Of a stretch of 64,000 nt of DNA, positions 27,182 through 36,514 are shown piece after piece. Where the stretch lies: positions 62,001 to 126,000 of the forward strand of contig CANGUZ010000001.1 of assembly GCA_947457255.1 (NCBI GenBank), given 5' to 3'. Each line of letters starts with the position of its first letter. The first letter of the stretch is position 1. The stretch comes from Flavobacteriaceae bacterium (GTDB taxonomy: Bacteria > Bacteroidota > Bacteroidia > Flavobacteriales > Flavobacteriaceae). A program made the position numbers and the translations under genes. The notes below the pieces were generated by a model, which was not told the origin of the DNA, ran no database searches, and was given only the letters and a program-made list of their open reading frames with translations.

Positions 27182-28288
27182 ATGTTGACTATTATATTTT
27201 ATTTATTTATCGCTATTGTTGCAATCCAGTTTTTTTACTATATCATTGTTTTTGGTAAATTTGCCTACATCAAATCCGTTAAAAGCAATCCTAAAAGAAT
27301 ACCAATTTCTGTTATTGTTTGCGCTAAAAATGAAGCTGAAAATGTAGCAAACTTTATTCCTCTTTTAGCAGAACAAAATTATCCAGATTTTGAAATTGTA
27401 TTAATTGATGATGCTTCAAGCGACGATACTTTAGATTTATTTGAATCTTTTGAAAAACAATATCCAAATATCAAGTTAGTCAAAGTTAAAAACAATGAAG
27501 CCTTTTGGGGAAACAAGAAATTTGCCTTAACATTGGGAATAAAGGCTGCAAAAAACGAATATTTGTTATTTACAGACGCTGATTGTTATCCTATTTCTAA
27601 AGATTGGATTAAGGAAATGAGTTCTCAATTTACAATAGAAAAAACAATTGTTTTAGGATATGGCGCTTATGAGAAAATAGCGGGCTCCTTTCTAAATAAA
27701 ATCATTAGATTTGAGACTATGTTAACTGCTGTACAATATTTTTCGTGGGCAAAAATAGGCAGTCCTTATATGGGTGTTGGGAGAAATTTGGCCTACAAAA
27801 GAGAAGAATTTTTTAATGTAAATGGATTTATAGACCACATGAAAATTCGTTCAGGTGACGACGATCTTTTTATAAATCAAGCTGCTTCAAGAAAAAATAC
27901 AACCATTTGTTTTGCTCCAGAAAGTTTCACATATTCGTTACCAAAAAAATCTTTCAAAGAATGGTTTGTACAAAAAAGAAGACACATTTCAACAGCTTCA
28001 TTTTATAAACCGTTCGATCGCATACAATTGACAGTTTTTTATATTTCGCAATTATTATTTATTGTACTATCTATCATTTTACTTGCGTTTCTTCATCAAT
28101 GGATTATTGTACTAAGTTTAATAGGTTTTCGTTATCTCTTTGCATGGATTACATTAGGATTCTCGTCTGGCAAACTAAAAGAAAAAGATGTCATGTATTG
28201 GTTTCCAATTATTGAAATTGTACTTATCATAATACAATTAAATATAATGATTACAACTATTTTCTCAAAACCTGTGCATTGGAAATAA
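27182..28288 (+). CDS. Membrane glycosyltransferase family 2 protein
   Basis: Protein of 368 residues. One N-terminal TM is followed by a GT-A catalytic domain (ISVIVCAKNEAENV, VLIDDASSDDT, the DXD-like LFTDADCYP, and RSGDDDLFINQ). Two or three C-terminal spans (residues about 285-362) end the protein. It uses an activated sugar at the inner membrane; the product is unknown. Motif QKRRH corresponds to the Q/RxxRW region of processive GT2 enzymes. Its end overlaps the start of the ECF sigma gene by 10 bases. Confidence 0.9.
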   Translation: MLTIIFYLFIAIVAIQFFYYIIVFGKFAYIKSVKSNPKRIPISVIVCAKNEAENVANFIPLLAEQNYPDFEIVLIDDASSDDTLDLFESFEKQYPNIKLVKVKNNEAFWGNKKFALTLGIKAAKNEYLLFTDADCYPISKDWIKEMSSQFTIEKTIVLGYGAYEKIAGSFLNKIIRFETMLTAVQYFSWAKIGSPYMGVGRNLAYKREEFFNVNGFIDHMKIRSGDDDLFINQAASRKNTTICFAPESFTYSLPKKSFKEWFVQKRRHISTASFYKPFDRIQLTVFYISQLLFIVLSIILLAFLHQWIIVLSLIGFRYLFAWITLGFSSGKLKEKDVMYWFPIIEIVLIIIQLNIMITTIFSKPVHWK

Positions 28289-28830
28289 AAAAACATATAG
28301 AAAAGGCAAAAAAAGGCGATCAAGTTGCCTTCACTTTTCTATTGGATTTTTATTGGAATGAAGTGTATGGTTTTATGTTGAAACGTACTGAAAACGAAAC
28401 CGATTCAGAAGACATTACGATAGAAACTTTTTCTAAGGCATTTGATAAAATAAGTACTTATAATCCTGAATTTCAATTCAATACTTGGCTTATTGCTATT
28501 GCAAAAAATGTTCACATCGATTTGCTTCGTAAAAAAAAATCATCACTATTTATTGATATTACAGACCAAGAAGACAACCAAGCTTACAATGTAGCCGACA
28601 CTACTCCATCGGCTGAAGACGAATTAATTACCGAACAAAATTTGTCTCAATTGTTGCAATATATAAAAGAATTAAAACCACATTATCAAGAAGTGATTCA
28701 GTTGCGTTATTTTCAAGAACTGAGTTATCAGGAAATTTCAGAACAACTGCATGAACCGCTGAGCAATATAAAAATCAAATTGCTTCGTGCTAAAAAATTA
28801 TTGGCTGAAATTATTCAGAACAAAGAATAG
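28279..28830 (+). CDS. ECF-type RNA polymerase sigma factor, TTG start
   Basis: Sigma-70 family ECF factor of 183 residues. Region 2 shows YGFMLKRTENETDSEDITIETFSKAF and FNTWLIAIAKNVHIDLLR. Region 4 shows LKPHYQEVIQLRYFQELSYQEISEQL with the HTH. It redirects RNA polymerase to a small regulon. I start at TTG 28279, inside the previous gene, because the next in-frame Met lies within sigma region 2. No anti-sigma gene follows; the next gene is a TonB-type protein. Confidence 0.9.
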   Translation: MEIKKHIEKAKKGDQVAFTFLLDFYWNEVYGFMLKRTENETDSEDITIETFSKAFDKISTYNPEFQFNTWLIAIAKNVHIDLLRKKKSSLFIDITDQEDNQAYNVADTTPSAEDELITEQNLSQLLQYIKELKPHYQEVIQLRYFQELSYQEISEQLHEPLSNIKIKLLRAKKLLAEIIQNKE

Positions 28831-28942
28831 ATAATTCATTCCAACTTTAACATCCACAATAAAAAAGAAATGATTTACGTTATCTTCTAAAATAACGTAT
28901 GCTTATGAATTGACTAATACTTAACCACTAAACTCTTGAATC

Positions 28943-29761
28943 ATGTCAAAATTAAGTATTTACGAAACCAATTGGATTAATCTAGTTTTCGAAGGAAGAA
29001 ATAAAGGATACGGTGCCTATCAATTGCGAAAAGAATGTGACAGAACTACACTTCTCGCTTTTTTTATGGGATTGATGATTATTACTAGTATATTTAGTAT
29101 TTCAAAAGTCATTCAATTACTAACAACTCCAGAAAAAATTAAAATTGACCTCCCCGAAATAATAAATATTCCAATCGTCATTAGCGATATCGAAACCATA
29201 AAACCCAAAAAACCAGTTGAACAAATTATTCCAATAAAGAAGAAATCTGAACCTGATGTTTATAAAAAGGAGCAATTAGTCAATCCAATCATTGTTAATG
29301 CAATAGATTCAGATAATACTATTGCTTCAATCAAAGAAAACTCAACTACAACAACTACAAATACTGAGGGAGAACCGGTAGGAACAAGCACAACTACTAC
29401 TTCCGAAATTGGTACTAAAACAACTCCAAACACATCTGAAAATGAAATTAATTCTATAAATGCGTTAGACAAACGTCCTGAATTTCCTGGGGGAATTAAT
29501 AAATTTTATAACTATGTAGCCAATAATTTTGAAAAACCTGTAAATAGTGATGAAAATGAAATTCGTGTTTTGGTTTCATTTGTTATAGAAAAAAATGGAA
29601 CCATGACTGAAATTCATGTAAAAAATAATCCTAGCGATGCTTTAGCTGCTGAAGCAATTCGAGTTTTAAAATCTTTAAAAACAAAATGGACACCAGGTAC
29701 AATTGGAGGAAACCCAGTGCGAACCGCTTATAATTTGCCAATAATTGTACCTATAGAATAA
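28943..29761 (+). CDS. Energy transducer TonB-type protein
   Basis: Protein of 272 residues with the Bacteroidota TonB layout. The cytosolic NWINLVFEGRNKGYGAYQLRK motif sits at residues 10-30, a TM follows near 34-58, then a periplasmic Lys/Pro/Glu and Thr/Ser-rich linker to about 170. The C-terminal TonB domain includes RPEFPGGINKF, VSFVIEKNGTMTEI and KWTPGTIGGNPVR. TonB passes proton-motive energy to outer-membrane transporters. No exbB or exbD is nearby. Confidence 0.92.
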   Translation: MSKLSIYETNWINLVFEGRNKGYGAYQLRKECDRTTLLAFFMGLMIITSIFSISKVIQLLTTPEKIKIDLPEIINIPIVISDIETIKPKKPVEQIIPIKKKSEPDVYKKEQLVNPIIVNAIDSDNTIASIKENSTTTTTNTEGEPVGTSTTTTSEIGTKTTPNTSENEINSINALDKRPEFPGGINKFYNYVANNFEKPVNSDENEIRVLVSFVIEKNGTMTEIHVKNNPSDALAAEAIRVLKSLKTKWTPGTIGGNPVRTAYNLPIIVPIE

Positions 29762-29822
29762 GAGTAAAGTGCATTAATTGAGTTTAGGTTTTTAAAATAA
29801 TTATTTTTTAAAAAGGTTTTAA

Positions 29823-29830
29823 TATATTTG
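29823..29830 (+). promoter_or_regulatory. Candidate -7 box of the MFS gene
   Basis: TATATTTG fits TAnnTTTG, 19 bases before the ATG at 29849. No -33 TTG at the expected spacing. Confidence 0.45.
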
Positions 29831-29848
29831 AAGAAACGTTAACCAACC

Positions 29849-31093
29849 ATGCAGCAATTTACTTTCAAAGAAAAACTCAAACACCTTTTTGGATTTCCAG
29901 TTATTGTAGCGGCTTTAGGCTACTTTGTAGATGTATATGACTTATTACTTTTTGGAATCGTTCGAGTTCCAAGCTTAAAAGATTTGGGTTTAGATGTTGA
30001 CATTGCTGGCACAATTATTCTAAATTTTCAAATGGTGGGATTGCTATTAGGAGGCATTCTTTGGGGTGTATTGGGAGACAAAAAAGGGCGATTATCTGTA
30101 CTTTTTGGTTCAATTCTGGTTTATTCACTGGCAAATATTGCCTGTGGCTTTTTACCTCAAATGCATTTTGCTGATAAAGTTTCTATTTATGCCGCTTTAA
30201 GATTTATTGCAGGCGTAGGACTTGCAGGAGAATTAGGTGCAGGTATCACCTTAGTTTCCGAAAGCTTACCTAAGGAACTTAGAGCTATCGGAACCTCAAT
30301 TGTGGCCGGATTTGGTGTTTTAGGCGCTGTAGTAGCGCAACTTACAGTTGAACTAGCAGGAAGTTGGACTTTAGCCTATTTTATTGGAGGCGGATTAGGA
30401 TTGTTGCTTTTATTTCTTCGGATAGGTGTTTTTGAAAGCGGATTGTATAAAAACTTAGAGCAAGAATCTAGCATTTCTAAAGGAAATTTTTTCTCTTTTT
30501 TTACCAATAAAAAGCGATTTTTTAAATACATTACTTGTATCACAATTGGTTTACCTATATGGTTTTGCATAGGAATATTAGTAGTCATGAGTAATCAATT
30601 TGCGGTAGTATTTGATATTAAAAACATCAATCCCGGTAAAGCAATTATGTGGTGTTATATTGGTATTTCTGTTGGAGATATTGCAAGTGGATTCCTATCG
30701 CAAGCCTTAGCATCTAGAAAAAAAACCATTCTATATATGATGTTTTTTACAATAATTAGCGTAGCAGGATTACTTCTTGGGGCAGCATCTACAGAAAATG
30801 AATATTATTTTATTTGTACTTGTATCGGGTTCGGTTCTGGCTTTTGGGCAATGTTCATTACTATTGCTGCCGAACAATTTGGCACAAATATTCGCAGTAC
30901 GGCAGCAACAACAATACCTAACATGGTTCGAGGATTAGTTCCTGTAATGTTATTGGGTTTTGACTTTTTTAAAGCAGATTATGGCGTAATTACAGCAGCA
31001 ACAATTGTAGCTGTAATTGTTTTTGGATTGAGTATTTATGCCACAATAACTATAGATGAAACTCATAATCGAGATATGGATTTTGTAGAGTAA
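29849..31093 (+). CDS. MFS transporter
   Basis: Major facilitator superfamily transporter of 414 residues with about 12 hydrophobic spans. The MFS motif A is GVLGDKKGRLSVLFG in the loop after TM2; FIAGVGLAGELGAGITLVSE is the TM4 region with a buried Glu. ATTIPNMVRGLVPV occurs in a late span. The N-terminal YFVDVYDLLLFGIVRVP resembles organic acid/aromatic acid:H+ symporters (SHS/AAHS-like), but substrate is not determined. Located in the inner membrane. Single gene with its own candidate promoter. Confidence 0.9.
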   Translation: MQQFTFKEKLKHLFGFPVIVAALGYFVDVYDLLLFGIVRVPSLKDLGLDVDIAGTIILNFQMVGLLLGGILWGVLGDKKGRLSVLFGSILVYSLANIACGFLPQMHFADKVSIYAALRFIAGVGLAGELGAGITLVSESLPKELRAIGTSIVAGFGVLGAVVAQLTVELAGSWTLAYFIGGGLGLLLLFLRIGVFESGLYKNLEQESSISKGNFFSFFTNKKRFFKYITCITIGLPIWFCIGILVVMSNQFAVVFDIKNINPGKAIMWCYIGISVGDIASGFLSQALASRKKTILYMMFFTIISVAGLLLGAASTENEYYFICTCIGFGSGFWAMFITIAAEQFGTNIRSTAATTIPNMVRGLVPVMLLGFDFFKADYGVITAATIVAVIVFGLSIYATITIDETHNRDMDFVE

Positions 31094-31154
31094 ATATAAA
31101 ATATCTTTTATTAAAATATTCTACTTTATCTTAATAAAAATATGAATCCATTAC

Positions 31155-31223
31155 AACCATTAAGAAATTTAAGTTGATTAAGTTTTTTATTGTCCTTAAT
31201 AAGCCTCAACTATCTTAATGGTT
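31155..31223. repeat. Nested intergenic inverted repeat between the MFS gene and lipA
   Basis: Perfect 11-base outer arms AACCATTAAGA (31155-31165) and TCTTAATGGTT (31213-31223). Inside are AGTTGA (31172-31177) with TCAACT (31206-31211), and TTAAG (31178-31182) with CTTAA (31195-31199). The nested pairing gives one long interrupted hairpin of the kind seen between flavobacterial genes. It may also end transcription from the MFS gene. Confidence 0.7.
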
Positions 31224-31332
31224 TAAAAAATATCAGTAACATTCTTAATACAACTTTTTAAACTGTTTTAACATGTCCTAAAAAAATCATAAATCCGAAA
31301 TAAGCTTTCCTCATTCTTCAATCAACTTTCCT

Positions 31333-31340
31333 TATCTTTG
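31333..31340 (+). promoter_or_regulatory. -7 box of lipA-gapA
   Basis: TATCTTTG is a perfect TAnnTTTG, 19 bases before the lipA ATG at 31360. The -33 region is TTC rather than TTG at about the right distance. Confidence 0.55.
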
Positions 31341-31359
31341 CGTTTCAAAAATTGTGACT

Positions 31360-32229
31360 ATGGAAACTGTTTTAGACAATACATTACCTGTAGGAAAACC
31401 AAAATGGCTAAAGGTAAAACTACCTATTGGTCAAAAATATACTGAACTTCGTGGACTTGTAGATAAATACAGTTTGAATACTATTTGTACATCAGGAAGT
31501 TGTCCTAATATGGGTGAATGCTGGGGAGAAGGCACAGCAACTTTTATGATTTTAGGTAATATTTGTACGCGTTCTTGTGGCTTTTGTGGCGTAAAAACAG
31601 GAAGACCAGAAACAGTAGATTGGGATGAACCTGAAAAAGTAGCACGCTCTATCAAAATAATGAATATTAAACATGCTGTTGTAACAAGTGTCGATAGAGA
31701 TGATTTGAAAGATGGAGGTTCAATAATTTGGATTGAAACCGTAAAAGCCATAAGAAGAATGAATCCAAACACTACTTTAGAAACTTTAATTCCCGATTTT
31801 CAAGGTATTGAAAGAAATATAGATCGAATTGTAGAAGCCAATCCTGAGGTTGTTTCGCATAATGTTGAAACCGTTCGTAGATTGACACGTGAAGTCCGCA
31901 TTCAAGCCAAATACGATAGAAGTTTAGAAGTATTGCGCTATTTAAAAGAAAAAGGAATCAACAGAACCAAGTCGGGAATAATGCTGGGATTAGGTGAAAC
32001 AGAAGAAGAAGTAATTCAAACTTTACATGATTTGCGTAATGCAAATGTTGATGTGGTAACCATAGGTCAGTATTTACAACCAAGTAAAAAACATTTACCC
32101 GTAAAAGAATATATTACGCCTGACCAATTTGCAAAATATGAAAAAATAGGTTTAGAATTAGGTTTCAGACATGTAGAAAGCGGTGCTTTAGTTCGTTCTT
32201 CTTATAAAGCAGCAAAACATATATTATAA
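31360..32229 (+). CDS. lipA: Lipoyl synthase
   Basis: Radical-SAM enzyme of 289 residues that inserts two sulfurs into octanoyl-lipoyl domains. The auxiliary cluster cysteines are Cys43, Cys48 and Cys54 ([12 protein letters not shown]). The radical-SAM cluster cysteines are Cys69, Cys73 and Cys76 (CTRSCGFC). The RSSY motif that ligates the auxiliary cluster is present near the end. The ATG at 31360 is preferred over GTG at 31354. gapA follows after three bases, suggesting co-transcription of two central-metabolism genes. Confidence 0.97.
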   Translation: METVLDNTLPVGKPKWLKVKLPIGQKYTELRGLVDKYSLNTICTSGSCPNMGECWGEGTATFMILGNICTRSCGFCGVKTGRPETVDWDEPEKVARSIKIMNIKHAVVTSVDRDDLKDGGSIIWIETVKAIRRMNPNTTLETLIPDFQGIERNIDRIVEANPEVVSHNVETVRRLTREVRIQAKYDRSLEVLRYLKEKGINRTKSGIMLGLGETEEEVIQTLHDLRNANVDVVTIGQYLQPSKKHLPVKEYITPDQFAKYEKIGLELGFRHVESGALVRSSYKAAKHIL

Positions 32230-32232
32230 AAA

Positions 32233-33225
32233 TTGAAAACAAGAGTTGCGATTAACGGATTTGGAAGAATTGGAAGAAATTTATTTCGATTGCTTCTAAA
32301 CCATCCTACTATTGAAGTTATTGCCATAAATGATATTGCCGACAATAGAACAATGTCGCATTTGATTAAATATGATAGTATTCATGGAGTTTTAGCTTTA
32401 GATTGTTCTTACGATGATACTTCTATTTGGGTTGGTGGTAAGCAATATCTATTTTTTCACGAAAAAAACATTTCTAATCTTGATTGGAAAACTATTGATG
32501 TTGTTGTAGAATCGACTGGCAAGTATAAAACTTTTGACGACCTCAACGCTCATATATTGGCTGGAGCCAAAAAAGTTATTCTCTCTGCTCCTTCAGAAGT
32601 AGATGCGATAAAAACAGTCGTATTGGGTGTAAATGAAAACATCCTTGACGGAACAGAAACTATTATTTCCAATGCAAGTTGTACCACAAATAATGCAGCA
32701 CCAATGATTAAAGTCATTAGTGAATTATGTGGCATTGAGCAAGCATATATTACTACGGTTCATTCCTACACTACCGATCAAAGTTTACACGATCAACCTC
32801 ATAAAGATTTGAGAAGGGCGCGTGGAGCAAGTCAATCTATTGTACCTACTACTACAGGAGCAGCTAAAGCATTAACAAAAATATTCCCTGAATTTGATGG
32901 TAAATTTGGAGGAAGTGGCATTCGTGTTCCTGTTCCTGATGGTTCGCTTACTGACATAACTTGCTATGTAAAACAAGAGACTTCTATTAATGATATTAAT
33001 ACTGCTTTTAAAAAAGCTTCTGAAAATGAATTAAAAGGCATATTGGCTTACACTCAAGACCCAATTGTATCTGTAGATATTTTAGGAAACACTCACTCTT
33101 GTTTGTTTGACTCCCAATTAACTTCTGTGATTGGTAAAATGGTTAAGATAATTGGTTGGTATGATAACGAAATTGGATACTCTTCTCGAATAATTGATTT
33201 AATTAATTTAACAGTAAAGAAATAA
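32233..33225 (+). CDS. gap: Type I glyceraldehyde-3-phosphate dehydrogenase, TTG start
   Basis: GAPDH of 330 residues for glycolysis: NAD-binding INGFGRIGRN at the N-terminus, catalytic Cys150 in ASCTTNNAAP, HSYTTDQ, and RGASQSIVPTTTGAAKA. The C-terminal WYDNEIGYS motif is present. The start is TTG, three bases after the lipA stop; no ATG lies close enough to preserve the Rossmann strand. The TTNN variant replaces the more common TTNC after the catalytic cysteine. Confidence 0.96.
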   Translation: MKTRVAINGFGRIGRNLFRLLLNHPTIEVIAINDIADNRTMSHLIKYDSIHGVLALDCSYDDTSIWVGGKQYLFFHEKNISNLDWKTIDVVVESTGKYKTFDDLNAHILAGAKKVILSAPSEVDAIKTVVLGVNENILDGTETIISNASCTTNNAAPMIKVISELCGIEQAYITTVHSYTTDQSLHDQPHKDLRRARGASQSIVPTTTGAAKALTKIFPEFDGKFGGSGIRVPVPDGSLTDITCYVKQETSINDINTAFKKASENELKGILAYTQDPIVSVDILGNTHSCLFDSQLTSVIGKMVKIIGWYDNEIGYSSRIIDLINLTVKK

Positions 33226-33267
33226 TTTCATATATTTAAACCCTTGAAAAACAATTTATAACCGTTC

Positions 33268-35448
33268 ATGAGGTATTATATTATTTATTTTTTATTGTTC
33301 AGTACTATAGCAACTGCTCAGAGGCAAAAGAAAAAAGCTATTGAAGTAGATAGCGTTTCATATTATATTGAATTATCTAACTTTAATGTAAAAGTAAATA
33401 ATTATAAATCATCTTTAAATTTTGCTCAAAAAGCTATTGACTTTGCAGTAAATAAAAAAGACAATAAGCAAGAGGCTAGATCATATGCAGTTCTAGCATC
33501 ATTGTATTTTGATTTAAAAAAATATGATGATGCCATAGAATCCTACACAAAATGTTTATCTTTTTACAATTTAATTGAACCTTCAAGTGAGCAAGCTTAC
33601 TCTTATTATAAATTAGGACTGTGTTATATGGAAAAAGGGGAGTTTCTTAAAGCAGAAACTTATTTTAATGATGCTCAAAGAATATATACTGAAATCAAAA
33701 TTCCAGACGCTGTTGAGTTATTAAATCTTCAAAAAGGAATTGTGTACAGTGCCAAAGGAAAGTATAAATTGGCGACTCCAATATTTGATCAAATTATTGC
33801 CAAACCTGATTATTTAGACGTTTTTAAAACTAAAGCGGAAGCTTTATATCAACAAGGCTCTATTGAGTTAAAAAATAACAGAAAAAATTTAGCATTAAAT
33901 TATTTGAATCGTGCTTATGATTTGAATGCAAAAGACAAGAATATTGAACAAAAATCTAAGATTTTACTTTCTTTAAGTATAGTTCATGAAAAATTACTCG
34001 ACATTTTCAAATCACATAAATATCTGAGAGAGCATATAAGAATGAAAGACAGTATTGCTGTCGTTAACAGCAAGAAAATTGGCACTGAAGATTATGCCAA
34101 CTTCAAAGAAACGGAAAGAATGAAAACCATTGAACAAATGGACAAAGAATACAAAGAACAACAAAAAGCAAATAAAGTAGCAAAGTTAATAAGCACCCTT
34201 GCCATTGCTTTAATTATTATTTTGTCTCTTTTAAGCATCTCACTATACAAGAACAATAACATAAAGAAAAAATCTAATTTATTGTTGAAAGAAAAAAATA
34301 ATGAACTACAAATCGCCAAAGATAAAGCTGAAAAAGCTTCAAAGGCTAGAGCAGAATTTCTTTCTACGGTAAGCCATGAATTAAGAACTCCATTAAATGC
34401 AATAAATGGAATTACTCATTTATTATTAGAAGAAAATCCGAAAGAATCTCAAATGAACTATTTAACTTCATTAAAATTTTCAGGTAATTATTTACTAACT
34501 TTTATTAATGAAATTTTAGAGATTAATAGAATTGAATCGAGTGCAATTGAAACAGAAAATCTTAATTTTAATTTAAAGCTTTTATTGGGCAATATTCAAA
34601 ACTCTTTAAAGGAATTAGCATCTATTAACAATAATGCTTTTTCTGTTGAAATTGACGAAAATATCCCAGATTTTTTAATTGGAGACCCTACTAAATTATC
34701 TCAAATTTTTCTGAATTTGATAAATAATGCTTTAAAATTTACTAAGAATGGAGAGGTTAAAGTCATTCTTAGCTCTACAGAGACCAATGAAGAATTTACA
34801 GCAATTCACTTTGAAGTTATAGACACTGGAATAGGTATCCCTGAAGAAAAAATAGATTCTGTTTTTGATAGTTTCTCTCAAGGTTCTATTGAAATTAATC
34901 GTAAATATGGAGGTACAGGATTAGGCTTAACTATTGTAAAAAAATTAGTTCATATCCTTGGCGGAAAAATAAAAGTAGAAAGTAAAGTAGGCAAAGGTTC
35001 TTCCTTTAAATTTGATTTGAGTTTTAAAATTGGAACTGATGAAAAAATTGTTGAAAAAGTTTCTGATTACGATGAATCTATTCTTTATGATAAAAAAGTA
35101 CTGCTGATTGAAGACAATAAAATCAATCAGATGATTACCAAAAAAATGGTTGAAAATAAAAGTATGTTATGCGAGGTTATCGACAATGGTGAAGATGCTA
35201 TAGAAGCCGTAAAAAACAACAAATACGATTTAGTATTAATGGATGTTCACTTGCCTGGAATAAACGGAACGATAGCTACACAAACAATACGAACATTTGA
35301 TAAAAAAACTTTAATTATAGCATTAACAGCTATTTCATTAAATGAAAATAGAGAAATGCTTTTATCTTATGGTATGAATGATGTTATTACCAAACCGTTT
35401 AATCCAGATGAATTTTATAAAATTATAGCACAAAATCTTGCTATTTAA
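33268..35448 (+). CDS. TPR hybrid sensor histidine kinase/response regulator
   Basis: Membrane hybrid kinase of 726 residues. Signal peptide at 1-17; periplasmic TPR region about 30-270; TM near 305-325; coiled coil; HisKA domain with His370 in TVSHELRTPLNAI. The HATPase domain shows NLINNALKFTKNG, DTGIGIPEEKI and GGTGLGLTIV. A C-terminal receiver has phospho-acceptor Asp659 in LMDVHLPG and ends KPFNPDEF. It senses an unknown envelope signal and relays phosphate internally. No output partner gene is adjacent. A soluble relative lies at 44870-47062. Confidence 0.94.
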   Translation: MRYYIIYFLLFSTIATAQRQKKKAIEVDSVSYYIELSNFNVKVNNYKSSLNFAQKAIDFAVNKKDNKQEARSYAVLASLYFDLKKYDDAIESYTKCLSFYNLIEPSSEQAYSYYKLGLCYMEKGEFLKAETYFNDAQRIYTEIKIPDAVELLNLQKGIVYSAKGKYKLATPIFDQIIAKPDYLDVFKTKAEALYQQGSIELKNNRKNLALNYLNRAYDLNAKDKNIEQKSKILLSLSIVHEKLLDIFKSHKYLREHIRMKDSIAVVNSKKIGTEDYANFKETERMKTIEQMDKEYKEQQKANKVAKLISTLAIALIIILSLLSISLYKNNNIKKKSNLLLKEKNNELQIAKDKAEKASKARAEFLSTVSHELRTPLNAINGITHLLLEENPKESQMNYLTSLKFSGNYLLTFINEILEINRIESSAIETENLNFNLKLLLGNIQNSLKELASINNNAFSVEIDENIPDFLIGDPTKLSQIFLNLINNALKFTKNGEVKVILSSTETNEEFTAIHFEVIDTGIGIPEEKIDSVFDSFSQGSIEINRKYGGTGLGLTIVKKLVHILGGKIKVESKVGKGSSFKFDLSFKIGTDEKIVEKVSDYDESILYDKKVLLIEDNKINQMITKKMVENKSMLCEVIDNGEDAIEAVKNNKYDLVLMDVHLPGINGTIATQTIRTFDKKTLIIALTAISLNENREMLLSYGMNDVITKPFNPDEFYKIIAQNLAI

Positions 35449-35451
35449 ACT

Positions 35452-36264
35452 CTAGTACTGTTTTATAAGTTCTTTTATTAGGTTTCTAACATGTGGTTCA
35501 GCTTTTTTTGCAGCTTCTAAAACTTCAGCATGACTTACAGTTTCAATATTATCTTCATTGCCCATATCGGTAATCACTGAAAGTCCAAAAGTTTCCATTT
35601 CCATATGACGTGCTACAATTACTTCAGGAACGGTTGACATCCCTACGCAATCGGCTCCTAATATTTTTACCATTTTATATTCGGCCAATGTCTCAAAAGT
35701 AGGCCCTGACAATCCTAAATACACTCCATCATGAACAGTAATTGATAAAGCTTTAGCAATTTCTTTTGCTTTAAGAATCATATTCAAGCTATAAGGATCG
35801 CTCATGTTTACAAATCGAGGTCCAAAACGTTCATCATTTTTACCATTCAAAGGATGTTCTGGCATCAAATTAATGTGGTCTTTAATTAATACGATTGAAC
35901 CTACTTCATAATTATCGTTTACTCCACCAGAAGCATTAGAGACAATTAGTTTTTCGACCCCTAAATATTTCATTACTCTCACTGGAAAAGTCACTTCTTT
36001 CATATCATATCCTTCATAGAAATGAAATCTTCCTTGCATAGCCATAACTTTTTTATCGCCAATAGTTCCGAAAACTAATGCGCCTTTATGCCCTTGTACA
36101 GTTGAAACCGGAAAATTAGGAATGTCAGAATAAGGTAATGTGTATTCTATTTCAATATCATCTGTAAACCCTCCTAAACCAGAACCTAAAATTACACCGT
36201 ATTCAGGAAAGAATTGTGTTTGTGACTTTATGTAACTAACTGTTTCTTGTACTTTTTCCCACAT
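35452..36264 (-). CDS. Purine-nucleoside phosphorylase (trimeric type)
   Basis: PNP of 270 residues that splits purine nucleosides with phosphate in salvage. Seen: ILGSGLGG, QGRFHFYEGY, SNASGG, GLSGPTFET with Glu191 (human Glu201) and GADCVGMSTVPEVIVARH. Where human PNP has the purine-selecting Asn243 (SLITNK), this protein reads SVITDMG with Asp233, a change that could alter 6-oxo versus 6-amino purine preference. It is convergent with the upstream kinase gene (3 bp gap). Confidence 0.93.
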   Translation of the reverse strand: MWEKVQETVSYIKSQTQFFPEYGVILGSGLGGFTDDIEIEYTLPYSDIPNFPVSTVQGHKGALVFGTIGDKKVMAMQGRFHFYEGYDMKEVTFPVRVMKYLGVEKLIVSNASGGVNDNYEVGSIVLIKDHINLMPEHPLNGKNDERFGPRFVNMSDPYSLNMILKAKEIAKALSITVHDGVYLGLSGPTFETLAEYKMVKILGADCVGMSTVPEVIVARHMEMETFGLSVITDMGNEDNIETVSHAEVLEAAKKAEPHVRNLIKELIKQY

Positions 36265-36325
36265 AATGACTATTTATTTTTATTTAATTATTAATTCTAA
36301 ATGCATATTTAATGCAAATAATTTC

Positions 36326-36333
36326 CAAAAGTA
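36326..36333 (-). promoter_or_regulatory. Candidate -7 box of the PNP gene
   Basis: CAAAAGTA on the plus strand reads TACTTTTG on the minus strand, a perfect TAnnTTTG, about 60 bases before the ATG at 36264. Confidence 0.45.
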
Positions 36334-36514
36334 GAAATTATAAAATAAAATTAAGCCGATTTTTGTAAAAAGAATAAGGACAACCCTTAAATACTTAATA
36401 TAGTACAACAAAATTACTGTTTATTTGCTAAATTTAGCAATCTGTTACAAACTTACCGTAATGCTTTTTTTTAGTAAAGAGATAGTTTGTTTAGATTGTA
36501 CATGCATAATCAAT

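Noticed and set aside
24148-28288. A complete capsule or O-antigen cluster
   Set aside because: Two glycosyltransferases and asnB are present, but no flippase, polymerase or sugar-nucleotide genes accompany them.
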